Below, piece after piece: positions 37,628 to 49,082 of a stretch of DNA of 64,000 bases (the first letter of the stretch is position 1; the number at the start of each line of letters is the position of its first letter). The notes beneath the pieces are model-generated. The model was not told where the DNA came from and ran no database searches. It worked only from the letters and a program-made list of their open reading frames with translations. Made by a program: the position numbers and the translations under genes. The DNA comes from Stictocephala bisonia (lineage: Eukaryota > Arthropoda > Insecta > Hemiptera > Membracidae), in assembly GCA_035578905.1 (NCBI GenBank), contig JAQJVL010000004.1:8354144-8418143 (forward strand), in the 5' to 3' direction.

Positions 37628-39081
37628 GACCAAACAGTACTGCAGTCAATCACGAGTACTTAAAAGAACTCTCTTACAACGTGGTTCGTTTATCTCAGAT
37701 GGTTTCAGAAAACTTGCCAAAACTTAACGACGAGCAGAAAGATGTATACAATGAAGTAATGGCTAGCGTTGAGTCAGAAGCTGGAAGACTGTTTTTCCTT
37801 GACGCACCAGGTGGTAGAAGGAAGACATTTTTAATTAATTTAATTGTAGCCTCATTAAGAAAAGACAGGAACATCGTAATTGCAGTGGCTTCTTCAAGTA
37901 TAGCAGCAACATTATTGGATGGAGGGAGGACGGCTCACTCTGCGTTTAAACTGCATTTAAACTTACGCCACTCTGAGACTCCAATGTGTAACATCTCAAA
38001 ACAAAGTGACATGGCGGAGGTTCTCAAGTATTGCAAGTCACTAATTTGGGACGAATGCACAATGGCCAACAAGACAGGAATTGAAGCTTTATATAGATCT
38101 CTTCAAGACATTAGAAATAACAGAAACCTGATGGGTGGAGTAACGCTCTTATTGGCTGGAGACTTCAGACAAACTTTGCCTGTTGTACCTAAAGGAACTC
38201 GAGCTGATGAAGTCAAAGCCTGCCTTAAGAGATCTATTCTTTGGCCTAAAGTCCAAGTTCTTGCCTTGAAAACAAATATGCAGGTTCATCTTAAAGGCAG
38301 TTTAAATGCAGGAGAATTCTCAAATTTACTTTTAAAGATCGGCAATGGAAATCTACCTGAGAAAAACTGCAAATTTAGTATTACAGCAGACTTATGTAAA
38401 GTTGTATGTGACTTGCAAGCGTTGGCTGAAAACATTTACCCAGATTTAAAAAAAAATGTTTATTTAAAGGATTTGTCTTGGTTTCGAGAAAGAGCTATCC
38501 TTACACTAAAGAATGACACTGCTACAAGTATCAATAATATATTATTGGAAAAACTGCCTACTGAGACTGTATGTTATCAATCGGTGGATTCTGTGGTGGA
38601 AGTAGAAGATGCAGTTCACTACCCGGTAGAGATTTTACACACGCTCCAGGCATTCCACCACACAATCCTTACCTTAAGGTTGGAGCTCCAATAATGTTGC
38701 TAAGAAAGCTTTTACCACCTAAGCTTTGCAACGGCACTAGGCTACAAGTAAAAAGCGTTGCACACAAACGTCATAGAAGCAACAATATTTACTGGATGTG
38801 GCCAGGATGAAGTAGTCTTCATTCCACGTGTTCCCCGAATACCATCAGATTACCATTTTCAGCTTAAACGACTGCAGTTTCCTGTGAAGCCCTGCTTTGC
38901 TATAACAATAAATAAATCACAAGGGCAGTCTCTGAAAATGGCCGGCGTTGATCTGAGGGAAGACTGCTTCTCTCATGGCCAATTATATGTTGCTTGCTCA
39001 AGGGTTAGCTCTTCGGAAAGTTCAACGATCCTTCAACTACAGGGTCAAACAAAGAACGTTGTCTACAAAGAAATTTTATAA
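37628..39081 (+). pseudogene. Helitron PIF1-like helicase domain, frameshifted, altered Walker A
   Basis: The frame with VVRLSQMVSENLPKLNDEQK opens the helicase. Numbering from the Met at 37,681, the P-loop at residues 42-49 is APGGRRKT instead of the usual PGGTGKT, two substitutions that should abolish ATP binding. Walker B is IWDECTM (122-128) and motif III is LLAGDFRQTLPVV (157-169). After 38,645 and 38,755 two frameshifts move the end into other frames, where NPYLKVGAPIMLL and then FAITINKSQGQSL and LYVACSRV (motifs V/VI) are seen, finishing at 39,081. PIF1-type helicases unwind DNA 5' to 3' during rolling-circle transposition. This copy is dead. About 110 bp of downstream sequence leads to the Helitron 3' end. 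Confidence 0.92.
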
Positions 39082-39159
39082 TTTACATTTGTGTTCCAGC
39101 ACACGATTTTATAATTTTTGTAATGATTATCAATTAACTTACCGCTAAGTAATTAAGTA

Positions 39160-39193
39160 AATAATCGTAGCAAAGCACAGGTACTCAGCTAGT
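39160..39193 (+). other. Helitron 3' terminus (CTAG|T)
   Basis: The words GTAGCAAAGCACAGGTACTC followed by AGCTAG and T resemble the conserved 3' ends of animal Helitrons (AAAGCACGGGTA...CTAGT). The usual GC hairpin just upstream is weak here. The end is confirmed by the empty paralogue at 40.19 kb. Confidence 0.85.
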
Positions 39194-39199
39194 GGTATT

Positions 39200-39670
39200 A
39201 TCAAAGGAAAAGGGAAAATCAGAGAACATAAAATTATAAATTGATGTTTGCTAAAAATCAGTGTATTGTTTCCCATAAATGATCATCTCATTTAATCCCT
39301 AATACAACCAAATAAGTTATTTTTCCTATTGAAAACAGCATTATTCATATGTTTTTAAATATTGTATAGTTATATCATTAAAGAGATATAATGGAGGAGA
39401 CAAAAAATAAAGAAAAATTCCACTTAAATTCTAATTAAGATCGAACATACTACAACATTTAGATATGGTAGTTATGATTCACATTTAGTATAGCAATTGA
39501 TTAGTGGAAACGGAGAAGTATGTTCTTCAGTAAAAGAAGAAGAAATTGCGGAAAACAATTTTCAGTGTCTTGGCTAATTAAAGGCAGTCTGAATTGTCTA
39601 GTTGACCTTAATCGACTTCCAATTTCAATTGTACTAAGCATTCTTTTTTAATAAAAAGCTATTGATCGCT

Positions 39671-39671
<1 letters not shown>
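39200..39671. other. Flank of Helitron, no gene
   Basis: The first ~65 bp match the right half of the 40.1-kb empty site. The remainder is AT-rich with nothing recognised. Confidence 0.5.

Positions 39672-39740
<69 letters not shown>
39672..39740. repeat. (TA)n microsatellite
   Basis: Pure TA run of about 68 bp, unrelated in context to the two TA tracts of the segmental duplication. Confidence 0.98.
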
Positions 39741-39743
<3 letters not shown>

Positions 39744-40117
39744 AACAATTTTTATTCAACACACACATATATTTTGTTATAAGTTAAAATGATATGCGGT
39801 ACTGTTTTCACATTTTGATAGTCGGACAGTTTATTTACTGAGAAATACTACATCATCCCCGTAAAACTGTATATCAAATGATTTGGAATCGGATTGCACA
39901 CGAAGTTTATCCCTGTAAATAAGATAATTTTGTCCGCTGTACTTAGATTAACCTATATGATAAACCCTCGTATTCCAGCTTAAAGGTGATGGATGGTTAT
40001 CATGTAAACACAAAACACACTCTTCAAAACTGCAACATTTCAAGATTTACATTACTGAGAAACTTTTCATAGTGTATGGAAAAATCACATAATAATCCTA
40101 GTATACAGACAGTCAAT

Positions 40118-40250
40118 GCATGTTATATGAAGTATTTATTTAGTTATTTAACAATGAAGTAACAATAGAAACTATAAGTATATAATATTATCAAAGTAAA
40201 GAGAAAATCAGAGAACATAAAGTTATAAATGGATTTTTGTTAAAAGTTAG
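40118..40250 (+). repeat. Paralogous empty Helitron target site
   Basis: The left part (TTATATGAAGTATTT, then TTATTTAACAATGAAGTAAC, then AAGTATA) matches the sequence just left of both Helitron starts (22,021 and 27,898). The right part (ATTATCAAAG, GAGAAAATCAGAGAACATAA) matches the sequence right of the Helitron 3' end at 39,193. The two halves abut here at about 40,183, so this is the same repeat without the insertion. Confidence 0.9.
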
Positions 40251-41771
<1,521 letters not shown>

Positions 41772-41946
41772 GATCTTTTCCGTTAGTTCAGAGTCATAAC
41801 CTTAGCTTAGGTTAACCTAACATAACTGAAACTAACCTAAAATGACGTAACTAAACCTAACATAACCTAACCAAATATCTAACATAACATATACAAACCT
41901 AACATAACGTTACCAAAGTGGTGATAGAGAATTAACGGAAAAGGTC
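41772..41946. mobile_element. Short inverted-repeat element with degenerate CCTAA repeats
   Basis: GATCTTTTCCGTTAGTTC (41,772-41,789) is inverted at 41,929-41,946 with two mismatches, framing 175 bp. The interior (41,810-41,910) consists of AACCTAACAT-type 10-bp units containing CCTAA, the complement of the insect telomere motif TTAGG. It is probably a MITE whose interior is a simple array. It sits about 30 bp from the truncated end of the BEL element. Confidence 0.65.
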
Positions 41947-41976
41947 TAACTATTCAAACAGCATAATGGTATGAGA

Positions 41977-44900
41977 TTATAAAAAGTACCTGAGCGGTAA
42001 AGGAGAGTTCTGGTGCACCAGCACGAGATCACCAACTTTGATATTCTCGCGTGGTTGGGTCCACTTATAACGTTGCTGGAGCGTATGCAAGTATTCCAGC
42101 TGCCATCGTTTCCAGATGCGTTGGTGAAGAGTTTGAACCAACTGCCAATGTCGTAGGCGGTTGTCCGGTGCGTCGAGGAGATCGGGTTCTGGGACCGACG
42201 CTAGGGGGGCACCAATCAAGAAGTGTCCCGGAGTGAGGGCAGAGAAGTCAGCAGGATCGCTGGAGAGTGGAGTGAGTGGCCGCGAGTTTAGCATGGCCTC
42301 TATCTGAGTGACGAGTGTCATAAATTCTGGCAGTGTCAGGATGTTGTCTCCCATGACACGACGTAAGTGGTGTTTGGTGCTTTTCACAGCGTTCTCCCAT
42401 AATCCACCTTGGTGGGGAGCAGCAGGAGGGTTGAACTTGAAGTCGATACCTCGAGGAGTAGTGAAGTGAAGCAGCCTTTTCTGCGAATCGGTTGAGAACA
42501 ATGTTTCCTTTAAGATATTTTGAAGGGCGTTATCAGCACCGACATAGTTCGTACCACAATCGGAAAACAATTGAACACACAGACCTCGTCGAGATACAAA
42601 GCGCGTGAGTGCTGCAATAAAGGCGTCGGTGGTCAAGTCTGTCACCACTTCAAGATGCACAGCCTTTGTGACCATACACACAAATACACAAATATACACC
42701 TTTATGTGTCGAATGCCACGGAGATTTAACACCTTTGCGTTGAATGGTCCACAGAAGTCTGTTCCAGTGGACAAGAATGGTCGAGCTGGAGTCACTCGTG
42801 ACGGAGGGAGGTCGCCCATTAGTGGGGCTTGATTTCGTGGCTTGTTTCTAAAACATGTTAGACATTGGAAAATGCGTGAGCGTATGACGCTCCGCGCGCA
42901 GAGAATCCACACGAATTGGGATAACAGAGACTGCGTTAGCTGTGGTCCAGCATGGAGATTTGAGCGGTGGTGATGATCCACAATGAGGTTTACAACATGG
43001 TGTTTCTTGGGTAGAAGAACTGGATGACGGACATCGTGTGACAGGGAAGAACGGTTGAGACGCCCACCAACACGTAGAATGCCTTGCGTATCCAGAAACG
43101 GTTTCAGGCGCTGAAGTCTTGTTGAGCAGGGACGCCCAGAGCGTAGTGACGAGATGTCGTCTGCAAATGCATATTGCTGGACGAGGCCGAAGATCTTGAA
43201 TTTAGCTGTGGAGATCTCGGATGGGGAGAGATGTCCCTTGAGACGATTAGCCCTACGGCAGTTGTGTACGAAGCGCAGAACTAGAGCAAAAATTCGCTCA
43301 AGTTTGTCCCACGATGAGAAATTCGTTAGAAGGTCCCAGTCCTTCTGCGGAACGGCAGTTAGGACGACTAGCGGCGTCTTCTTGAGCTCATCGGACGATG
43401 AGAGGTTCACAGGGATGAACTGCTTAGAGGGCCAGTCCTGTTGAGGGAGGCTGAGCCACGATGGTCCCGTCCACCAGAGAGTGTGGTTCCTTAGCTGGGA
43501 GGCAGAAATGCCCCGTGATGCGCAGTCTGCTGGGTTGTCAGTTCCTGCTATATGTCGCCATGAGTCGGGTGATACGAGTTCTTGGATCTGGTAAACTCGG
43601 TTTGAAACATACGTCTTAAGCCTATAAGGCGGAGTTCGTAGCCATGTGATTACTACTGTTGAGTCACACCATAAAAAGGTGGTTTGAGGGGTGATTGTCT
43701 CCTTAAATATTGACTGACAATGAGTTGTTATCTTAGCGAGCAGATGCGCTCCGCAAAGCTCGAGACGCGGAAGTGTCACTCGTTTTAAAGGAGCGACGCG
43801 AGTTTTCGCCATTATGGGGCGAATGATGACGTCACCTGTCGAAAGCTGGCAGCGGAAATACAACACCGCACTATATCCACTTTCTGACGCATCAGAGAAT
43901 CCATGGAGTTCTACGACGCAAGAGAGTGAGAGTGGAAACGCTCGAGGAATTGAGACATGCACTATGTGCTGCGCGTCAGTGATGAATGAGTGCCATTTTT
44001 CGGCAATTTCGGATGGCAAGGGTTCATCCCAAGACAGACCTGTAGTCCAGAGGAGTTGCATAAAGCATTTTGCTTGCATTATGCAAGGAGAGAGAAATCC
44101 ACAGGGATCATATATCTTGGCTATTAAGCTCAAGACAGAGCGTTTGGTAGGGCGCTCGTCAGGCGGTATGTTGAGAGAATATGTGAAACAATCCGTGGTA
44201 GGCGACCAATGTAAACCGAGGATAGAGAACTGCGGAGATAGAGATTCTTGCATAAACACTGGAGACTCGCGATGTCCTTCCGGCAGAGCTTGGAGTAGGC
44301 AAGTAGAGTTAGAGACCCACTTCCGGAGTTCGAAACCTCCTTGACGCAGTAGACGGATGAGCTGCTCCTGCAGTTCTAAGGCCGCTTCCTCTGTGTCCAC
44401 ACCGGAGATGATGTCGTCCACGTAGGTCTGAGTCCTCAGCACGCATGCAGCGGAGGGGAAGTTCCCACCGTCGTCGTCTGCAAGCTGGTGCAGAGTCTTG
44501 ATCGCCAAGTAGGGAGAGTTATTCATGCCGTAAGTAACAGTGTTCAATTGAAATGTTGAGAGAGGATCCTTTGGGTGGTCACGCCATAAGATAAGTTGAA
44601 ATTTCCGGTCATCTGGATGTACTCGGATTTGCCGATACATCTGACGGATGTCACAGCAAAAAACAATATTGTGACGCCTGAAGTGAAGTAGTATGTCACA
44701 AATATTTGTTTGGAGTTTGCGCCCGGTCAATAAGACATCGTTGAGAGAAACACCAGTACTGGTCTTGCAACTCGCATCAAAGACAGTACGGAGTTTTGTG
44801 GTGGAACTATTTTCCTTTAGCACCCCATGGTGGGGGAGGAAATAGTGTGGCTTAGTTAAATCAGGATTTTGAACTTTGGCCATGTGGTCGAGAGATTGAT

Positions 44901-47196
44901 ATTCACTGATAAAATCGTGATAGAGTTGAGAAAAGTGAGGTTGAGCGTTTAATTTCCGCTCGAGAGAATGAAATCGACGCTCAGCAATAGGCTGAGACGA
45001 TCCTAGGGCAGAATGATTCTCCTTAAACGGAAGTCGAACGGTGTAGCGTCCGGTTTCATCTCGAGAGTGAGAAGTGGCGAAGTGAGCATCACATTGTTCT
45101 TCTTCTTTGGTCTTCTTCGAATACACAGGAATTTCCTCTTGAAGCCAGAACCGCTGAAGTGATGAATGTAGATCTGCGTCGCTTGCTGAGTGTAGAGAGA
45201 CATTGAGGCTCGTAGAGGTGAGAGTGGATGCGAAATGTGCGCTGGGTGCAGTACCCAGTACGACAAACCCGAAATGCGTGCCAATTACATGTGGCATATG
45301 CTGCCCCAGTGAGAACTGCTCATTAGTGAGTATTTTTGGAAATATACTCCCACCTAGGATAACGTCAATTCGTCCAGGTAAATGGAATGTGGGATCAGCG
45401 AGAATGTAACTCTGAGTCTTATTGTAGACTTCTGGGGCTAGAGGTACTCTGGGTAAACCCACGGTCAATTTATCCAATATTAACATTGGCTGGTCATGAG
45501 CAATGATGAGACCAGATAGAGTGCTGATTGTGAGATGAGTTTGACCTTTTGGTTTTGCCGTGCTTTGGCTGAGGCCAGAGATGTGAGTTTGAGACTTAGT
45601 ACGGCGCACTCCCAAGAGTTGAGCGGCACGTTCGGAAATTAAATCCGTCATACTCCCTGAATCAAGTAAAGCCCTGAATACATGGGATCTACCTTCAGGA
45701 GTTTTTAGTTGTACCAGTAAGGTGCCCAACAGCACGGTGTAACAATCTGGCATAGAGGGGGGTGAATCTTGAGAAACGAGAGTCACCTGAGAATCGTTAT
45801 GGTTCTCACTAGAGCGATGACGTGTACTGGAGACGTCATGAACTGTGTTACTACGGACGGGCTGATTAGCAGCATTGCCCGAGACAGCTTGAAAGTGTAA
45901 CAACGAATGGTGTTTTTTGTTACACGTGAGACACGTGGCCTTGGATTGGCATTCCTTGAGTTCATGAGCGCCTAAGCATGAGATGCAGCGATTATGTCTC
46001 TTGACGAGCTGATGTCGTTCTTGAGGAGTTTTGTCGCGAAAAACCGTACATGAATAGACTTTATGTCCACTCTGATTACAGATGAAACATGGAGGAGGCA
46101 TAGTCTTGGTTTGAGCGGAGTTAGAGTGAGTTGTGACCATTGAAACATCACTAGAGCGAAAGTTCACCCTTTTTGGCGCAGTCACCTTGTTGCGGGCGTG
46201 AGGAGGAACATAGGTAGAAGCCTTTACCTGCGGAACGTTATGAATATTGGCATCTTCAGTTTGGCTGCATTCAGTGTTCAAAAATGTTATTATTTCTTTG
46301 ACTTCCGGTAACGAGTGAGCAGACGCGTCATTCGAAGAGGTTGACCGGGAAGCTTCCAGCTTTTTTCGTAAGTCAGAATCCATACGTCGGAGGATGAGGG
46401 CGGAGAGGAGCGGATTGTTTTCACCTACGTCACAATGTAAAGCTTTCAATGCCTGAGAGTGTTCTGTATATTGATTGACAAATAGTCTGAGACCCTTGAT
46501 TGAGGACGAACTAATTTGAGGCAGGTCCAGTAACTGGTTCAAATGGAGAGTTTGTAACCTCCGGGAATTATGGTAGCGATCCCGTAAGAGGTCGTATGCT
46601 ATTAAGTAATTAGCAGAGGTTAGATTGAGTCCTTTAATTAGGTTTAAAGGTTCGCCGCTCAAAACGCTCAATAAGTACTGAAACTTCATTACTGCACTAA
46701 GACTGGCATTACGGTGAATGGTTGTATCAAATAAATTGATAAAAGAAGTCCAAGTCAAAAGATCGCCCGAGAATTTTTGTAATTCTAATTTTGGCAGACG
46801 GACCTGAGAGACACTAGAGACCTGAGGAGTCATACTGACGTCACTCAAAGCCGAGGGTGTTTTGGGTTCTTCGACTGGAAGTAGCGTTTCGATTATACCA
46901 AGAATATGAGCGTAGACCTCGTTAATAGAGTCCTGATCTTCCGCTAAGACTTCGTCTTCAATGGCCTCATCATCTGTTAGATTTAAGGCTCGTTGCAGGT
47001 TAGCCTCAAAATCAGCTTTCTTTTTCTTGACTTCATTAGAGACGGTTGATAAGCTCTTCAGTTGAGCAGGTGTAAGAAGCTCCTTTTGCGTAGCGAATTC
47101 TTCAACTTGAGTTTTTATTTTAGCGAAGCGCGCTTTAGTTAACGCTGTAAGACAAGTATAGAGAGCCGCCTTGAAATCAGAAACTTTAGGAGCCAT
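41977..47196 (-). CDS. BEL/Pao retrotransposon Gag-Pol polyprotein, intact frame, 1739 aa
   Basis: The likely start is the ATG at 47,196 (MAPKVSDFKAAL), 20 codons inside the longest open frame; the extra upstream codons look like untranslated leader. Domains in order: DUF1759-type Gag (about residues 130-290), Cys-rich zinc knuckles (about 370 CFICNQSGH, then CISCLGAHELKEC and CLTCNKKHH to 425), aspartic protease with DSGS (about 510), reverse transcriptase with TYVDD (about 925), RNase H/peptidase A17 region (HGFSDAS, about 1100), integrase zinc-binding HHCC (about 1410), integrase core with Asp in GTDFCGPF (1478), Asp in SDCGTN (1548) and Glu in GLWENAV (1598), then DUF5641. No stop or frameshift interrupts it, unlike every other element here, so insertion is recent or the frame is retained. 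The C-terminus ends at PLPLRYFL where the family continues for some tens of residues, so the 3' end looks cut off. GC content is higher than in the flanks. Confidence 0.95.
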   Translation of the reverse strand: MAPKVSDFKAALYTCLTALTKARFAKIKTQVEEFATQKELLTPAQLKSLSTVSNEVKKKKADFEANLQRALNLTDDEAIEDEVLAEDQDSINEVYAHILGIIETLLPVEEPKTPSALSDVSMTPQVSSVSQVRLPKLELQKFSGDLLTWTSFINLFDTTIHRNASLSAVMKFQYLLSVLSGEPLNLIKGLNLTSANYLIAYDLLRDRYHNSRRLQTLHLNQLLDLPQISSSSIKGLRLFVNQYTEHSQALKALHCDVGENNPLLSALILRRMDSDLRKKLEASRSTSSNDASAHSLPEVKEIITFLNTECSQTEDANIHNVPQVKASTYVPPHARNKVTAPKRVNFRSSDVSMVTTHSNSAQTKTMPPPCFICNQSGHKVYSCTVFRDKTPQERHQLVKRHNRCISCLGAHELKECQSKATCLTCNKKHHSLLHFQAVSGNAANQPVRSNTVHDVSSTRHRSSENHNDSQVTLVSQDSPPSMPDCYTVLLGTLLVQLKTPEGRSHVFRALLDSGSMTDLISERAAQLLGVRRTKSQTHISGLSQSTAKPKGQTHLTISTLSGLIIAHDQPMLILDKLTVGLPRVPLAPEVYNKTQSYILADPTFHLPGRIDVILGGSIFPKILTNEQFSLGQHMPHVIGTHFGFVVLGTAPSAHFASTLTSTSLNVSLHSASDADLHSSLQRFWLQEEIPVYSKKTKEEEQCDAHFATSHSRDETGRYTVRLPFKENHSALGSSQPIAERRFHSLERKLNAQPHFSQLYHDFISEYQSLDHMAKVQNPDLTKPHYFLPHHGVLKENSSTTKLRTVFDASCKTSTGVSLNDVLLTGRKLQTNICDILLHFRRHNIVFCCDIRQMYRQIRVHPDDRKFQLILWRDHPKDPLSTFQLNTVTYGMNNSPYLAIKTLHQLADDDGGNFPSAACVLRTQTYVDDIISGVDTEEAALELQEQLIRLLRQGGFELRKWVSNSTCLLQALPEGHRESPVFMQESLSPQFSILGLHWSPTTDCFTYSLNIPPDERPTKRSVLSLIAKIYDPCGFLSPCIMQAKCFMQLLWTTGLSWDEPLPSEIAEKWHSFITDAQHIVHVSIPRAFPLSLSCVVELHGFSDASESGYSAVLYFRCQLSTGDVIIRPIMAKTRVAPLKRVTLPRLELCGAHLLAKITTHCQSIFKETITPQTTFLWCDSTVVITWLRTPPYRLKTYVSNRVYQIQELVSPDSWRHIAGTDNPADCASRGISASQLRNHTLWWTGPSWLSLPQQDWPSKQFIPVNLSSSDELKKTPLVVLTAVPQKDWDLLTNFSSWDKLERIFALVLRFVHNCRRANRLKGHLSPSEISTAKFKIFGLVQQYAFADDISSLRSGRPCSTRLQRLKPFLDTQGILRVGGRLNRSSLSHDVRHPVLLPKKHHVVNLIVDHHHRSNLHAGPQLTQSLLSQFVWILCARSVIRSRIFQCLTCFRNKPRNQAPLMGDLPPSRVTPARPFLSTGTDFCGPFNAKVLNLRGIRHIKVYICVFVCMVTKAVHLEVVTDLTTDAFIAALTRFVSRRGLCVQLFSDCGTNYVGADNALQNILKETLFSTDSQKRLLHFTTPRGIDFKFNPPAAPHQGGLWENAVKSTKHHLRRVMGDNILTLPEFMTLVTQIEAMLNSRPLTPLSSDPADFSALTPGHFLIGAPLASVPEPDLLDAPDNRLRHWQLVQTLHQRIWKRWQLEYLHTLQQRYKWTQPRENIKVGDLVLVHQNSPLPLRYFL

Positions 47197-49082
47197 TTTG
47201 AATTTTTCAGATACAGTAAGTAGTAAAACAAAATTAAATGTAGATATGAAATACAAGACACTATTGTGAGCAGAGCACTAAGTCGCTAAATACATTTTTC
47301 CATATTTTATTTATATCTATTTTGACTTACTTACTACAGTATTAAAATATCGGCAGAGACATCACAAATTATTTTGCAATAAGAACAATAAACAAACAAA
47401 CAAATAAATAAGAGATTCAAAGTGTGAGGTAAGCTTAATCTGCAATGTTATAACAATTGCAGTCTTGATTGGTTCCACTGAGAACTTTGCTTTGATAGCT
47501 AGATTTGTTAGTAGCAATGTGTATGAACACTAGAGAGCAAGGAAAAAGTATAAATTTTATTTTCAATGAGAAATCAGAGAACTACTTATTTTTAGTTAAT
47601 TAGCTTCCAATAAGCTTATGGTAATAACACATTAGAGAGAGAGAGACATGATAAATAGCTTATTCTTGCTTATTTCAGAGAGAGTGTACAAAACTATAAG
47701 TGTACATAACTAGTTTTGTATAGTTAGTTAATTAATTATTAGTTCAGCACAAATACAATAAATATGAATTAGGTAATTAGCTAAACAAAATTTATTTACC
47801 CTAGCAGAGAAATGTGTGTTTAATAAAGCTTAACTGCTTTACCAAAAGAGACTTAAACTAGGCTAATTGACTATACACAATAAAAGACAATAGTTGACCT
47901 CACAAAAACAGAATGAAAAGCAATATATTGTACAATAAAAAGCCGTATAAAACACCTTTTGTGTTTAATTAGCCTTCAAATGCTAATTAGAAAAATAGAA
48001 TAAAAGATAATAATTTAATTTAAGATTAAATATATATAAGCTTATTTACATAAATGAATTAACTAGCCATTGCTAAAATCCTTATAATGAGAAGCATTAA
48101 CTAATGCCTGTAACTACCACAAGGTATGTGAGTAGCGCACTGTCAATAAAGTAAACAAACAAAGAGTTGACAACTATCAGCGCATGCGCTATAGAGCGGA
48201 TGTGCTGCAGACAGTCAGAGAGAGTGAGGGGGTTGAGAAAATCAATACTGCGTACCTCGAATCGGCACGCTTCGGAGATGTTCGTGATTCTCCGTAAGCA
48301 TTACGCCTGTTATTGGGCTAGGGGCGTGGCCTTCGCAAACTGCAAAGAAAGACAACAATTGCAAATGGCGAACACTGAAGTGAATCGTGCTTTCTATTAT
48401 CCACAAATTAGAGTTTCTGTATTTCCAAAGAACTGTATCCCAGAAATCCGGTTCGAAATGACCAAAACATGAGCGGGAAATGAGAGATGAGAAAATTAAA
48501 TATTTATATATAAGTTGATTCGAAGGACCAGGGAATTTTATATTAAAAACGCCCAAAAAGTTAATGTCTATAGAGAGAGTTCGTGGATAATTTGTTGTTG
48601 CAAAATGGGACAAAATGTCGAGTAATATGTTGATAATTATAAAAATAAATAAAGTTACACACATGAAATGTTGGAACAGTACCTTGTCCAATATTCCAAT
48701 TAGATGAGAGAAGGTCCGGAGACAACCGTTGGTGAGGTGGTAGCGAGGTCCATCAATGTCCTGGAACAAAGTAGAAAAACGCCAACGAGCGACAGCTCTC
48801 ACTTCATTTCACCTTATTGACACGAATCACGGTAGAACGCTTTTCGCAAAGTTCATCTGCCACGGAAGCGCGCACAAAGGAAGTTCTAGAAGATCTTGAA
48901 GCACAGACAATGGCGGGAGTTCACACAAGAAATTAAATGTACAAAATATCACACACAAAAATATTAAAAGACGTTTAAGAGTGGTTAACAGAGATTTAGA
49001 GAAACAATATAGAGAAAGCACGAGGCAGAGGGCCTCCAAAAGTGTATATGAGAGAAGTGCGTTGTGAGCCAGGGACGTTACA
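47197..49082 (-). other. BEL/Pao 5' leader and probable 5' LTR region
   Basis: On the minus strand the polyprotein is preceded by ~1.9 kb without long meaningful frames. Two primer-binding-site-like words ending in CCA on the plus strand are GGTTCGAAATGACCA (48,450-48,464) and GATTCGAAGGACCA (48,517-48,530); read on the minus strand they begin TGGTC...TTCGAA, the form expected for pairing to a tRNA 3' end. A candidate LTR start TGTAACGTCCCTGG lies at 49,082 reading leftward. I could not find a second LTR copy for comparison, so the limits are tentative. Confidence 0.4.

Larger units (their letters stand above)
27899..39192 (+). mobile_element. OTU-type Helitron, defective, with nested LINE (11.3 kb)
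   Basis: The 5' end TCTATATCTATAAAAGCC follows an A. The 3' end ...TACTCAGCTAG (39,189-39,192 is CTAG) is followed by T. This is the A|TC...CTAG|T arrangement of Helitrons, which insert at AT without target duplication. A paralogous empty site at about 40,118-40,250 joins the two flanks directly and confirms both ends. The coding order is OTU peptidase, lysine-rich repeats, N-terminal Rep region, HUH motif, Y2 motif and PIF1-like helicase, the arrangement of animal Helitrons that encode OTU domains. It is inactive: stops at 30,065 and 31,787, frameshifts near 30,490, 32,010, 38,645 and 38,755, an altered Walker A motif, an apparent deletion between Rep and helicase, and a LINE inserted at about 32,252-37,145. 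The autonomous coding set suggests a once-active copy. Confidence 0.94.

Noticed and set aside
42051..45965. Several frames on either strand within 42-46 kb
   Set aside because: Shadows of the BEL/Pao polyprotein on the opposite strand or other frames.
48242..48802. 186-codon minus-strand frame in front of the BEL polyprotein
   Set aside because: No domain; overlaps the presumed leader/LTR with primer-binding-like words.
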